A stretch of 64,000 bases of DNA, from contig CAXTBB010000015.1 of assembly GCA_964242305.1 (NCBI GenBank), positions 1 through 64,000 of the forward strand, read 5' to 3'. This document shows, piece by piece, positions 16,888 through 24,937 of the stretch. This DNA is from DATLGB01 sp964242305. GTDB lineage: Bacteria; Actinomycetota; Thermoleophilia; Solirubrobacterales; Solirubrobacteraceae. Numbering within the stretch: the stretch's first letter is position 1; the number at the start of each line of letters is the position of its first letter. A program made the position numbers and the translations under genes. The notes beneath the pieces were generated by a model that saw only the letters and a list, made by a program, of their open reading frames with translations, was not told the DNA's origin and searched no databases.

Positions 16888-18187
16888 GGGTGCCACGCTA
16901 TTGCGCGCGCTCGCCGACGTGGTCGGCGACCGCCACGCCTTCGACGACCCCGACCTGACCGCCGGCTACGAGACGGACTGGACGGGGCGGTTCAGCGGGC
17001 GCGCGCGCGTCGTCGTCCGCCCGGCGTCGACGGAGGAGGTCGCCGGGGTGGTTCGCGTGTGCGCGTCGCAGGGCGCCCCGATCGTGCCTCAGGGCGGCAA
17101 CAGCGGGCTCGTCGGCGGGGGGGTCCCGCGCGGCGGCGAGGTGCTCCTGTCGCTCGCGCGGCTGAACGCGATCGGCGACCACGACGACGCCCTCGGCCAG
17201 GTGACGGTGCAGGCCGGCGCCACCCTCGCCGCGCTGCGCGAGGCGGTCCCCGACCCGGGCCTCGACTTCGGCGCGCGCGACGCCGCCACGATCGGTGGCA
17301 TCGTGGCCTGCGACGCCGGCGGCGCCCGCGCGCTGCGCCACGGCACCGCGCGGGCGCGCGTCCTCGGCGTCGAGGCCGTGCTCGCCGACGGCGCCGTCGT
17401 GTCCCGCTTGTCCGGCCTGCTCAAGGACAACGCCGGCTACGACTTGTCGCAGCTGCTGGTCGGCAGCGAGGGGACGCTCGGCGTCATCACCGCCGTGCGC
17501 TGGCGGACGGTCCCGAAGCTGCGCAAGCGCGTCGCCGCGCTGCTGGCGGTCGACGACCTCCCCGCCACCGCCGCCGCCCTGCGCACCCCGTCCCTGGAGG
17601 CGTGCGACTTCTTCACCCGCACCTGCGTCCCCGACGCGCCCGGGGAGCTCAACGTCCTCGCCGAGTGGTCCGCCGATCACGATCCGCTGGACGAGGTCGC
17701 CGAGGCCGTCGGCGCCCGCGAGGCGCTGATCGCCGACGACACCACGTCCCGCGAGCGACTGTGGGCGATGCGCGAGGGCATCCCGGAGCGCATCCAGACG
17801 ATCGGCACGCCGGTCAAGCTCGACGTCGGCGTCCCCCTGTCCCGGCTGACCGAGTTCCTCGCCGCCGTGCCCGACGTCTGCGGCGACGCCACGCCCTACC
17901 TGTTCGGCCACCTCGGCGACGGCAACGTCCACGTCAACCTCGTCGGGGACGCGCCGGACGCCGACGCCGTCCTGCAGCTGGTCCTCGACCTCGGCGGCAC
18001 CATCTCCGCCGAGCACGGCGTCGGCGTCGCCAAGGCGGCCTGGCTCGAGCGCGCCCGCGGCTCCACCGAGATCGCCGCCATGCGCGCGATCAAGGCCGCC
18101 CTCGACCCCCAGGGCATCCTCAACCCCGGCGTCCTCCTGCCCCGTCCAGGAAGGCGCGGACCTCATCGGGCGAGCGCAGGCGGATGA
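16886..18187 (+). CDS. FAD-linked oxidase/dehydrogenase, D-2-hydroxyglutarate or glycolate/D-lactate type
   Basis: 433 residues, vanillyl-alcohol-oxidase superfamily. The N-terminal PCMH FAD-binding domain has VPQGGNSGLVGGGVPRGG and DAATIGGIVACDAGGARAL. The C-terminal cap shows FGHLGDGNVHVN and the late SAEHGVGVAK, whose histidines bind the active-site metal in D2HGDH, GlcD and D-LDH enzymes. The GGGvPr FAD loop and the neighbouring transhydrogenase, which makes D-2-hydroxyglutarate, favour D-2-hydroxyglutarate dehydrogenase (inference). The ATG at 16886 shares the bases CATG with the divergent gene. TACCGT lies 10 bases upstream and no Shine-Dalgarno is visible. The last 68 bases overlap the convergent kinase gene. 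Confidence 0.83.
   Translation: MGATLLRALADVVGDRHAFDDPDLTAGYETDWTGRFSGRARVVVRPASTEEVAGVVRVCASQGAPIVPQGGNSGLVGGGVPRGGEVLLSLARLNAIGDHDDALGQVTVQAGATLAALREAVPDPGLDFGARDAATIGGIVACDAGGARALRHGTARARVLGVEAVLADGAVVSRLSGLLKDNAGYDLSQLLVGSEGTLGVITAVRWRTVPKLRKRVAALLAVDDLPATAAALRTPSLEACDFFTRTCVPDAPGELNVLAEWSADHDPLDEVAEAVGAREALIADDTTSRERLWAMREGIPERIQTIGTPVKLDVGVPLSRLTEFLAAVPDVCGDATPYLFGHLGDGNVHVNLVGDAPDADAVLQLVLDLGGTISAEHGVGVAKAAWLERARGSTEIAAMRAIKAALDPQGILNPGVLLPRPGRRGPHRASAGG
16895..16900 (-). promoter_or_regulatory. putative -10 hexamer TAGCGT for a leaderless transcript
   Basis: TAGCGT (TANNNT type) on the minus strand ends 7 bases before the ATG of the transhydrogenase gene, which would put the transcription start at or next to the A of the ATG. 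The same hexamer and spacing occur before the gene starting at 47092. No Shine-Dalgarno is present. The prediction rests on pattern only. Confidence 0.45.
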
Positions 18188-19190
18188 GGCGAGGCTCGGC
18201 CGCCGTGGACCAGACGCGGCGCTGCTCGGCATGCTGCGCCCAGGCCCAGCGGAAGATCGACCGCTCGGGATCGAAGGACAGCGCCGCGCGCAGCGACTCG
18301 CGGTTGCCGTTCCACAGCGCCTGCCGCCGGATCACCCGGCCCAGCGTGCGGCGGGTGACCCGGGCCATCACGACCCGGCGGGGGAGGTCGAGCCAGACGA
18401 TCGCGTCGGCCCGCTCGCGGACGAGCGCCCCGCCCTTGGCGGCGTAGTTGCCGTCGGTGACCCAGCGGCCGTCGGGCGGGCAGCGCGCGTCGGCGATGGC
18501 CAGCATGCCGGCGGCGGACCGCTGCTCCCAGTTCGGGAGGTGGTGGATCGCGTCGAACTCGAGCCACGGCACGCCGAGCCGCTCGGCCAGCGCCTGGGCC
18601 AGCGTCGACTTCCCGGACCCGCTCGCCCCCACGACCGCCACCCGCCGGAGCACGCGGCGGGGCGCGGCGGTGGCGTCGACGAGCACGGTCGCCCGGTCCT
18701 GCGGCCGGCACTCGCGCAGGTACCGCTCGACGCCGCCGAGGTAGCGGCGGTTGAGCGGCGTCGAAGGATCCGGGTCGCTGCCGTCGCGGCGGGCGAGTCG
18801 CGGGAACGTGACCGCGGGCGGGGCGTCCAGGTGGACCGTGAGGTCCCAGAGGTCGACCAGCTCGGGCCGCAGGAGGAAGAGGCCGTCCGCCACCACCGGT
18901 CCCGTGGCGGCCCCGACGGCGGCCCGCAGACGGCCGAGCTCGTAGGAGTCCTCGTAGAAGCCGTCGGGCGAGTGCCGGCCCTGGCGATGGCGCACGGCGG
19001 CGGGCGCGAGGAAGTCGTCGGCGGCGATGCGGGTGACCGTCACGCCGCGCTCACGGAGGCGAGCCGCGAGCGCGTCGGCCAGCGNNNNNNNNNNGGTGGT
19101 CTTGCCGGCCCCGTCGCGGCCGTCGACGCCGATCCGGCGGGCGCCGCGGACGGCGATGGCGTCGGCGACGAACGCGAGGACGTCAGGCAA
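18120..19190 (-). CDS. double P-loop kinase: uridine-kinase-like plus adenylate-kinase-like domains
   Basis: About 356 residues (four unknown across an assembly gap). The first domain carries a Walker A GRDGAGKTT followed by the gap and resembles uridine kinase/phosphoribulokinase (ADDFLAP, then GFYEDSYE, then VVADGLFLLRPEL). The second, starting near residue 185, has its own Walker A GASGSGKST and the LEFDAIHHLPNW / VTDGNYAAK / WLDLPR pattern of small AAA or topology-modulation (FlaR-like) kinases. Each exists alone in many bacteria; the fusion is unusual. The start is taken as TTG 19190, overlapping the thioesterase stop by 8 bases, because no ATG or GTG precedes the first P-loop closely. 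Substrates unknown. Confidence 0.75.
   Translation of the reverse strand: MPDVLAFVADAIAVRGARRIGVDGRDGAGKTTXXXXLADALAARLRERGVTVTRIAADDFLAPAAVRHRQGRHSPDGFYEDSYELGRLRAAVGAATGPVVADGLFLLRPELVDLWDLTVHLDAPPAVTFPRLARRDGSDPDPSTPLNRRYLGGVERYLRECRPQDRATVLVDATAAPRRVLRRVAVVGASGSGKSTLAQALAERLGVPWLEFDAIHHLPNWEQRSAAGMLAIADARCPPDGRWVTDGNYAAKGGALVRERADAIVWLDLPRRVVMARVTRRTLGRVIRRQALWNGNRESLRAALSFDPERSIFRWAWAQHAEQRRVWSTAAEPRLIRLRSPDEVRAFLDGAGGRRG
19085..19094. other. assembly gap (10 N) inside the kinase gene
   Basis: Ten N directly after the first Walker A motif. The flanks remain in one reading frame with four unknown residues, so the true missing length is probably a multiple of three plus one, or close to the 10 shown. 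It is a scaffold placeholder, not biology. Confidence 0.95.
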
Positions 19191-19584
19191 GCCGCTCGAG
19201 GGCGGTGCGGACGCCGTCCGGGATCGGCGCCGGGCGGCGGCTCTCACGATCGACGAAGACGTGGACGAACCACCCCTCGGCGGCGGCCGCCTCCGACCCC
19301 GCGCCGAACAGGCCGATCTCGTAGCGGACCGACGTGCTGCCGAGCTTGCCGACCCGCAGGCCGGCGCGGACGGTCTCCGGGAACGCCAGGGCGGCGGCGT
19401 AGGCACAGTGGGACTCGACGCACAGGCCGATCACCGGGCCCGCGTGGATGTCGAGCCCGCCCGCCTCGATCAGGTACGCGTTGATGACCGTGTCGAAGAA
19501 CGAGTAGTAGACGACGTTGTTGACGTGCCCGTAGACGTCGTTGTCCATCCAGCGCGTCGGGATCTCGAGGAAATGCGGGTACAC
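19183..19584 (-). CDS. acyl-CoA thioesterase, 4-hydroxybenzoyl-CoA thioesterase (hotdog) family
   Basis: 133 residues, one hotdog domain. The catalytic-Asp block is RWMDNDVYGHVNNVVYYSFF, the classic 4HBT/YbgC motif, and the length is normal for the family. It should hydrolyse a short or medium acyl-CoA, or an aromatic-CoA, thioester. GTG 19584 (VYPHFLEIPTRW) is chosen; a second in-frame GTG at 19602 is possible. The gene is divergent from the small WY-repeat gene at 19611, so little room is left for promoters. It probably forms a two-gene unit with the double kinase downstream, whose start overlaps its stop. Confidence 0.85.
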   Translation of the reverse strand: MYPHFLEIPTRWMDNDVYGHVNNVVYYSFFDTVINAYLIEAGGLDIHAGPVIGLCVESHCAYAAALAFPETVRAGLRVGKLGSTSVRYEIGLFGAGSEAAAAEGWFVHVFVDRESRRPAPIPDGVRTALERLA

Positions 19585-19610
19585 GGCGGCGCGAGGGTAC
19601 ACCGGCCCCG

Positions 19611-19880
19611 ATGATCGAGACGCGCGACGACGAGGGACGGCTGCACTCCTTCGACGACCAGCCCGCGCAGATCCTCCCGAGCGGCCAGGAGCGCTGGTAC
19701 CGCCACGGCGTCCTGCACCGCGACGGCGGCCCGGCGATCGTGCACGCCAACGGCAGCACGAAGTGGTACCAGGACGGCAGGCGCCACCGCGACGGTGGCC
19801 TGCCCGCGTGCGAGTACGCCAGCGGCCTGCGCAAGTGGCACGTGCACGGCAAGCTGGTGCGCGTCGAGCGCCCGGCGTAA
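19611..19880 (+). CDS. small protein with W-Y/H-x-x-G-x-x-HRD/G-G repeats
   Basis: 89 residues, no signal peptide or membrane span. Three short imperfect repeats are visible: RWYRHGVLHRDGGPAIVHA, KWYQDGRRHRDGGLPACEY and KWHVHGKLVRVE. This 'W..dG..HR.dGPA' unit is seen in phage, giant-virus and bacterial proteins and resembles a degenerate MORN or YwqK-type beta-hairpin repeat. The function is unknown. It starts with ATG 19611, divergent from the thioesterase, and is followed 13 bases later by the CBS-domain gene, with which it may be co-transcribed. Confidence 0.65.
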   Translation: MIETRDDEGRLHSFDDQPAQILPSGQERWYRHGVLHRDGGPAIVHANGSTKWYQDGRRHRDGGLPACEYASGLRKWHVHGKLVRVERPA

Positions 19881-19893
19881 CCTCCGGGAGACC

Positions 19894-20235
19894 ATGCGCA
19901 ACGTCCCCATCGACGAGGCCGGGCCGACCGTCGCGGACGTGATGATCCCGCCGGAGACGGTGACCACGGCCGCGGAGGCCGACGCGGTGTTCGAGAGCCC
20001 GCGCCGCCACGTGGTGCTGATGGCGGCGGCGGATGGCACCTACCTCGGCACGGTCACGCGCGAGCGCGCGCAGCCGCAGCGCGGGACCGAGCTGTCCCCG
20101 ACCGACACCATCGAGCACGCGACGCAGGTGATCCGGGAGAGCCGCGAGGACCGCATCCCCGTCACGGACGGGGACCGCCTCGTCGGCCTGCTCTGCTTCA
20201 ACCTCAAGCGCGACGTCTACTGCACGCTGCCCTGA
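19894..20235 (+). CDS. CBS-pair domain protein
   Basis: 113 residues consisting essentially of two CBS motifs: TVADVMIPPETVTTAAEAD...YLGTVTRE and IEHATQVIRESREDRIPVTD...LVGLLCFNLKR. Stand-alone CBS pairs bind adenine nucleotides or SAM and act as ligand-responsive dimers. The ATG at 19894 follows GGGAG by a short gap. The 3' end overlaps a possible small gene on the other strand by 19 bases. The regulatory partner is not identifiable here. Confidence 0.82.
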   Translation: MRNVPIDEAGPTVADVMIPPETVTTAAEADAVFESPRRHVVLMAAADGTYLGTVTRERAQPQRGTELSPTDTIEHATQVIRESREDRIPVTDGDRLVGLLCFNLKRDVYCTLP

Positions 20236-20471
20236 GCCACGGCCGCGCAGAAGTCGATCGCGGCGCGGCTGTGCCCGATCCGCCACTGCAGGGCCGTCCG
20301 GTCGAAGCCGTCCGTCGCGGCGAGGCGGCGCTCCATGCGCGCCAGCTGATCGGCGAACACGCGCTGCTGCGCGACCGCCAGCGCGCCAAGAAGGTCACGC
20401 TCGAGCTGGGCGGGAAGTCGCCGAATGTCGTTTCTGCGGACGCCGCCATGGCGACGGCCCGCGGCGCGCAC
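20217..20471 (-). CDS. hypothetical small protein (uncertain)
   Basis: Possible 84-residue product starting at a GTG. The C-terminal half (FADQLARMERRLAATDGFDR, then WRIGHSRAAIDFC) has the composition and third-position GC of a real helical protein. The N-terminal third is antisense to an aldehyde dehydrogenase scrap (20388-20460), so the true start may be the internal GTG of VFADQLARM near residue 38. No family recognised. It could be the tail of a damaged gene. Confidence 0.35.
   Translation of the reverse strand: MRAAGRRHGGVRRNDIRRLPAQLERDLLGALAVAQQRVFADQLARMERRLAATDGFDRTALQWRIGHSRAAIDFCAAVAQGSVQ
20388..20460 (+). pseudogene. aldehyde dehydrogenase fragment
   Basis: About 24 codons on the plus strand read KKVTLELGGKSPNVVSADAA. 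This is the nearly invariant stretch of NAD(P)-dependent aldehyde dehydrogenases that carries the catalytic Glu (LELGGKSPN.V.ADAD). No other part of the family is found on either side: the catalytic Cys region and Rossmann domain are absent. It is therefore a scrap left by deletion or a small recombination. Confidence 0.6.
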
Positions 20472-20539
20472 CTTCCGCGCGCGCCACGGGAGCGTCGCGG
20501 CCGCGTGGGACCGGCTCGCACCGGTCCCCGCGGACCCGC

Positions 20540-22840
20540 CTAGACCTTCCTAGACACGCAGGGGTGGTAGACCCGGGTGTCGACCAGCTTGCGGCCGCCG
20601 GCGAAGCGCATCTTGAGCTTCACGACCGTGCGGCCCTTGCCGCGGCCCCGCAGCGAGATGCGGGTTCCCGTCTTGCCCTTGCCGAGCTTCGCGACGCGCT
20701 TCCCCGCCACGGTGATGACGGTGCTGCGCAGACCACGGCGCAGCGGCTTGCGGACGTTGATGCGGAACGCGCGCCGGCTGGCGCACCGCGCCTTGATCCG
20801 CTTCGTGGTCGCCTTGTCGGCCGCGGCGGCGTCGGCCGTCACGAAGAGCTGCTTGGCCACCGACGGGACGAGCGAGCCGTTGGCCGCCGTGCCGTTGACG
20901 AACAGCATGTAGGGTCCGGGAGGAGCGACGTTGCCGTCCGGCGGCGTCGCCACTGTGACCGTGCCGTTGCCACGGCCGATGACCTTGAGCATGATGGTGC
21001 GCTGGTCGGCATCCACGATGTGCGTGATGGCCGTGTTGCGCGACAGCGCGACCGAATCGATCTTCGACGGGTCGTCGACCGGGATGTCGAACGTGCGGCC
21101 GTAGCCCATCAGGCCCGGGGTCTGCACGAGCTTGATCTTCGGCCGGTTGCCCTGGAACAGGTAGGGCGGCTTGAAGATCTCGAACGACGGGTCGCGGCCG
21201 TCGTGCGGCGCGAACCCACCGGGCAGCGTCGTGTTGTTCAGGTAGAGCGTCGAGATCGTCGCGTGCCCGCCCACGAGCACCTCACCGCTCGGGAGCAGGA
21301 CCGCCGAGTTGTGATAGGTGCGCGGATTGTGCTGGGACGCGATCGGCGTCCACTTGTTGGTCTTCGGGTCGAACAGCTCGGACTGCTGCACGGGGATCTC
21401 GGTGCCCGGACCGACGACCTCGTCGGCGTTCGCTCCGGAGAAGTTCACGACCTCGCCCGTCGGCAGCAGCACGTTCTGGGGGAACCAGCGGCCCTGGCTG
21501 AGCGGACCCGTCGCCTTCTGGCTGACCTTGTCCTTGCCCCCCGTCGTGTCGACGGACGTGATGGACGACTGATCCGTGGCCACGTAGGAGCCCGGCGACG
21601 TGCCGATGACGCCGCCGGCGGTCAGGAAGTTGGCCCGCTTGTACGAGCCGTCGGCCTCCGGCGTCAGCGCGAGCAGCGTCGAGGACGTCGAGCCGCGGAA
21701 GCCGGGCGCGGTCGGCGTCATCGTGTTCGGCACGCCGAGCGACGTCCACTTGTTGGTCTTCGGGTCGAGCGCCGCGAGCTGCTCCCAGTTCGCCTCGCCG
21801 ACGGACTGCCCGAACGGGTTGAAGTCCTGGCCGTCGGCGTTGAAGAACGCGTGCCCGTCCGGCAGCAGGTGCATGCGCGGGTACAGGGGCAAGTCGAAGT
21901 CCGCGCTGGCGGGCAACAGCGTCCACTTGTTGGCGACGGGGTCGTACTTCTCGACCTGCTTCACGTTCGTGCCGGAGTCCGCCGGATGGTCGGGGTAGAC
22001 GGGCTTCAGGAGCTTGCCGACGCCGGAGAACTCGAGGTAGGTGCCGTCGCCCTGTTCGAGCAGCGTCGGGTACCAGCGGCGCGAGTTGTTGTCGGCGACC
22101 TGGCTGAAGGTGTTGGTCTTCGGGTCGTAGATGCGAGTCGCCTTCAGGCCGGTCAGCTCGACCGCTCCGAACGGGATTCCGTTGACCCCCGGATCCAGCG
22201 AGTAGTCGGTGCCGCCCTGGATGAGCAGCCGGCCGTCGGGGAGGAACGACTCATGAGAGCCGAAGAGCGCGCCGTCGTTGTAGGTCTCGGTCGTCTGACC
22301 GCCGGGGATCAGCGGCTCGCCCGGGTTGCCGTTCGGGTTGGCACCGCCGTCGAAGGGCTTGGGATCCGACCAGCTGAAGTTGTTGTCGTCCTTGCCGAGG
22401 TCGAGCAGGCGAGCCGAGTCGTTCGTGAAGGTCTTGCCGCCCTCCGTCACGATCGAGAACTTGTTGTTCTCCGTGCCCTCGAGCGCGTCCCAGTAGAGGA
22501 TCTTGCCGTTCGGGAGGTTGACCAGGGTGCCGGCGGCCGGCTTGCAGATGAGGCCCTCGCCGACGTTCGTGTTGGGCGGCGTGCCCTTGATGCACTTCTC
22601 GTCGGTCTTGACGCCGTTGATGGTCGGTTCGGCGCGGGGGTCGGTGAACTCGCCGTTGACCTCGGCGCCGCCCTTCGTCGCGACCGGCTGCGGGGCGAGC
22701 AGCTTCACGCGGATGAGGTCGGACGCCGTCTTGATCTGGTCGAAGGTCGTCAGCCCTGGAGGCCCATCCGCGCTCGCTGCCGCGGGCACCACGAACCCGG
22801 CCACGATGGCCAGTGAAACCACGCTGCGTCTGCGCGTCAT
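20540..22840 (-). CDS. exported galactose-oxidase-like kelch propeller protein (DUF1929)
   Basis: 766 residues with a Sec signal (RRRSVVSLAIVAGFVVPAAASA). A seven-bladed kelch-type propeller has repeated DPKTNKWT/TF blades, then the DUF1929 immunoglobulin-like domain (APPGPYMLFVN), then a basic tail. Compared with galactose and glyoxal oxidases, the copper ligands are recognisable: Tyr in RRWYPT, Tyr-His in PRTYHNSAVLLPSG and His in THIVDADQR. The cysteine that forms the Tyr-Cys radical cofactor (normally FC.G.) is replaced (LFGSHESFLPDG), so radical alcohol-oxidase chemistry is doubtful. The ATG at 22840 is preceded by a strong AGGAGG six bases away. Confidence 0.82.
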   Translation of the reverse strand: MTRRRSVVSLAIVAGFVVPAAASADGPPGLTTFDQIKTASDLIRVKLLAPQPVATKGGAEVNGEFTDPRAEPTINGVKTDEKCIKGTPPNTNVGEGLICKPAAGTLVNLPNGKILYWDALEGTENNKFSIVTEGGKTFTNDSARLLDLGKDDNNFSWSDPKPFDGGANPNGNPGEPLIPGGQTTETYNDGALFGSHESFLPDGRLLIQGGTDYSLDPGVNGIPFGAVELTGLKATRIYDPKTNTFSQVADNNSRRWYPTLLEQGDGTYLEFSGVGKLLKPVYPDHPADSGTNVKQVEKYDPVANKWTLLPASADFDLPLYPRMHLLPDGHAFFNADGQDFNPFGQSVGEANWEQLAALDPKTNKWTSLGVPNTMTPTAPGFRGSTSSTLLALTPEADGSYKRANFLTAGGVIGTSPGSYVATDQSSITSVDTTGGKDKVSQKATGPLSQGRWFPQNVLLPTGEVVNFSGANADEVVGPGTEIPVQQSELFDPKTNKWTPIASQHNPRTYHNSAVLLPSGEVLVGGHATISTLYLNNTTLPGGFAPHDGRDPSFEIFKPPYLFQGNRPKIKLVQTPGLMGYGRTFDIPVDDPSKIDSVALSRNTAITHIVDADQRTIMLKVIGRGNGTVTVATPPDGNVAPPGPYMLFVNGTAANGSLVPSVAKQLFVTADAAAADKATTKRIKARCASRRAFRINVRKPLRRGLRSTVITVAGKRVAKLGKGKTGTRISLRGRGKGRTVVKLKMRFAGGRKLVDTRVYHPCVSRKV

Positions 22841-22870
22841 GAACCCCTCCTGCCTCGATGGAACCCCCAT

Positions 22871-22887
22871 GCTGACAACGCGTCAGC
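22871..22887. promoter_or_regulatory. inverted repeat upstream of the kelch gene
   Basis: GCTGAC-AACGC-GTCAGC, 6-bp perfect arms with a 5-base centre, 30 bases upstream of the kelch-protein ATG in the divergent region between it and the GH15 gene. It could be an operator or an mRNA leader hairpin. Nothing else supports it. Confidence 0.35.
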
Positions 22888-22969
22888 CCCCGTGATGACG
22901 CACTTACCCACAACATGGATCAATGCAACGTTGGAAGACTGACCGCCGGGGCCGTAGGGTGCGCCCTTC

Positions 22970-24937
22970 GTGCGCCAACTCGCCGCCGCCCAGGACCGTC
23001 AGCGCAGCCCGTTCCCGCCGATCGCGGACTACGGCTTCCTCAGCGACTGCGAGGCCAGCGCGCTGATCGCGCCGAGCGGCAACGTCGAGTGGATGTGCCT
23101 GCCGCGGATGGACTCGCCGAGCATCTTCGGGGCGATCCTGGACCGCGACGCGGGCCTGTTCCGGATCGGCCCCGCCGACGTCCGCGTTCCCGCCGCCCGC
23201 CGCTACCTGCCGGGCACGATGATCCTGGAGACCAGCTGGGACACCAGCGGCGGCTGGGTGATCGTCCGCGACGTCCTCCTCATCGGCCCCTGGCACCACG
23301 AGAAGGACCGCTCGAACACGCACCGGCGCACGCCGACCGACTACGACGCCGACCACGTCCTTCTGCGATCGGTGCGCTGCGTGAACGGCGAGGTGCAGAT
23401 CAGCCTGGACTGCGAGCCGGCCTTCGACTACGGCCGGACCCGCGAGCGCTGGACCTACGGCAGCGACGGCTACCACGAGGCGTGCATCTCCCACGACGAC
23501 CTCAACCTGCGCCTGGTCACTGACCTCAACCTGGGCCTGGAGGGACCGCGGGCGACGGCGCGGCACATGATGAAGGAGGGCGAGCAGCTCTTCTGCGCGC
23601 TGGCGTGGAGCGAGCACGACCCGCCGCGCGAGTTCGAGGAGGCCTACTCGCGGCTGCAGTGGACCGCGCACCACTGGCAGCACTGGCTCGCGCGCGGCCA
23701 GTTCCCCGACCATCCCTGGCGCAACTACCTCCAGCGCTCGGCGCTGACGCTCAAGGGCCTGACCTACGCGCCGACGGGCGCGATCATCGCCGCCGCCACC
23801 ACGTCGCTGCCCGAGACGCCCCAGGGCGAGCGCAACTGGGACTACCGCTACACGTGGATCCGCGACGCCACCTTCGCGCTGTGGGGGATGTACACGCTCG
23901 GCTTCGACTGGGAGGCCAACGACTTCTTCTACTTCGTGGCCGACTGCGCGGAGCAGGCCAAGGGCCAGCTGCAGATCATGTACGGGATCGACGGCCGCTC
24001 GGAGCTGACCGAGGAGACGCTCGACCATCTCAACGGCTACGAGGGCGCGCGGCCGGTGCGGATCGGCAACGGCGCCTACGACCAGGACCAGCACGACGTC
24101 TGGGGCGCGGTGCTGGACTCCATCTACCTGCACACCAAGTCACGCGACTCGCTGCCCGAGCGGCTGTGGCCGATCCTCACCCAGCAGGTCCAGGCGGCGC
24201 TGGACAACTGGAAGGACCCCGACCGCGGCATCTGGGAGGTGCGCGGGGACCCGCAGCACTTCACGTCGTCCAAGCTCATGTGCTGGGTCGCGCTGGACCG
24301 CGGCGCGCGCCTGGCCGAGCTGCGCGAGGACTGGGACCGCGCCGCCGAGTGGCAGAAGGCGGCCGACGAGATCCACGAGGACATCTGCGAGAACGCGCTG
24401 GACAAGCGCGGCGTCTTCACCCAGCACTACGGCACGGACGCGCTCGACGCCTCCGTGCTGCTGATGCCGCTGGTGCGCTTCCTCCCACCCACGGACGAGC
24501 GCGTGCGCGAGACGGTGCTGGCGATCGCCGACGAGCTGTCCGAGGACGGCATGGTGCTGCGCTACCGCACGGAGGAGACCGACGACGGGCTGCACGGCGA
24601 GGAGGGCACCTTCACGATCTGCTCGTTCTGGCTCGTGTCCGCTCTGTGTGAGATCGGGGAGGTCGTGCGGGCGCGGGAGCTGTGCGAGCGGCTCTTGAGC
24701 TACGCGTCCGCCCTGGGCCTGTACGCGGAGGAGATCGATCCCCGCTCGGGCCGCCACCTCGGCAACTTCCCGCAGGCGTTCACGCATCTTGCTTTGATCA
24801 ACGCGGTGATGCACGTCATCCACGCAGACGAGGCGCTGGAAGGCGCACAACCGCTGTCGTTCGGCCGCGGGCTCGCTCGAGCACGTCCCCAGGGCGTAGG
24901 AGTCCCCGCCGACAACGCGAACCAGGGAGGATCATGA
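22970..24937 (+). CDS. glycoside hydrolase family 15 (glucoamylase/trehalase type)
   Basis: 655 residues. The N-terminal trehalase-like beta domain has IADYGFLSDCEASALIAPSG and WMCLPRMDSPSIFGAILD. The (alpha/alpha)6 catalytic barrel has the general-acid block NWDYRYTWIRDATF and the late EEGTFTICSFWLVSAL with the second Glu. Actinobacterial members act on trehalose, alpha-glucans or glucosyl glycerides. There is no signal peptide, so it is cytoplasmic. The start is GTG 22970 with TAGGGT 9 bases upstream and no Shine-Dalgarno, compatible with a near-leaderless mRNA. The stop overlaps the next gene as ATGA. Confidence 0.92.
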   Translation: MRQLAAAQDRQRSPFPPIADYGFLSDCEASALIAPSGNVEWMCLPRMDSPSIFGAILDRDAGLFRIGPADVRVPAARRYLPGTMILETSWDTSGGWVIVRDVLLIGPWHHEKDRSNTHRRTPTDYDADHVLLRSVRCVNGEVQISLDCEPAFDYGRTRERWTYGSDGYHEACISHDDLNLRLVTDLNLGLEGPRATARHMMKEGEQLFCALAWSEHDPPREFEEAYSRLQWTAHHWQHWLARGQFPDHPWRNYLQRSALTLKGLTYAPTGAIIAAATTSLPETPQGERNWDYRYTWIRDATFALWGMYTLGFDWEANDFFYFVADCAEQAKGQLQIMYGIDGRSELTEETLDHLNGYEGARPVRIGNGAYDQDQHDVWGAVLDSIYLHTKSRDSLPERLWPILTQQVQAALDNWKDPDRGIWEVRGDPQHFTSSKLMCWVALDRGARLAELREDWDRAAEWQKAADEIHEDICENALDKRGVFTQHYGTDALDASVLLMPLVRFLPPTDERVRETVLAIADELSEDGMVLRYRTEETDDGLHGEEGTFTICSFWLVSALCEIGEVVRARELCERLLSYASALGLYAEEIDPRSGRHLGNFPQAFTHLALINAVMHVIHADEALEGAQPLSFGRGLARARPQGVGVPADNANQGGS

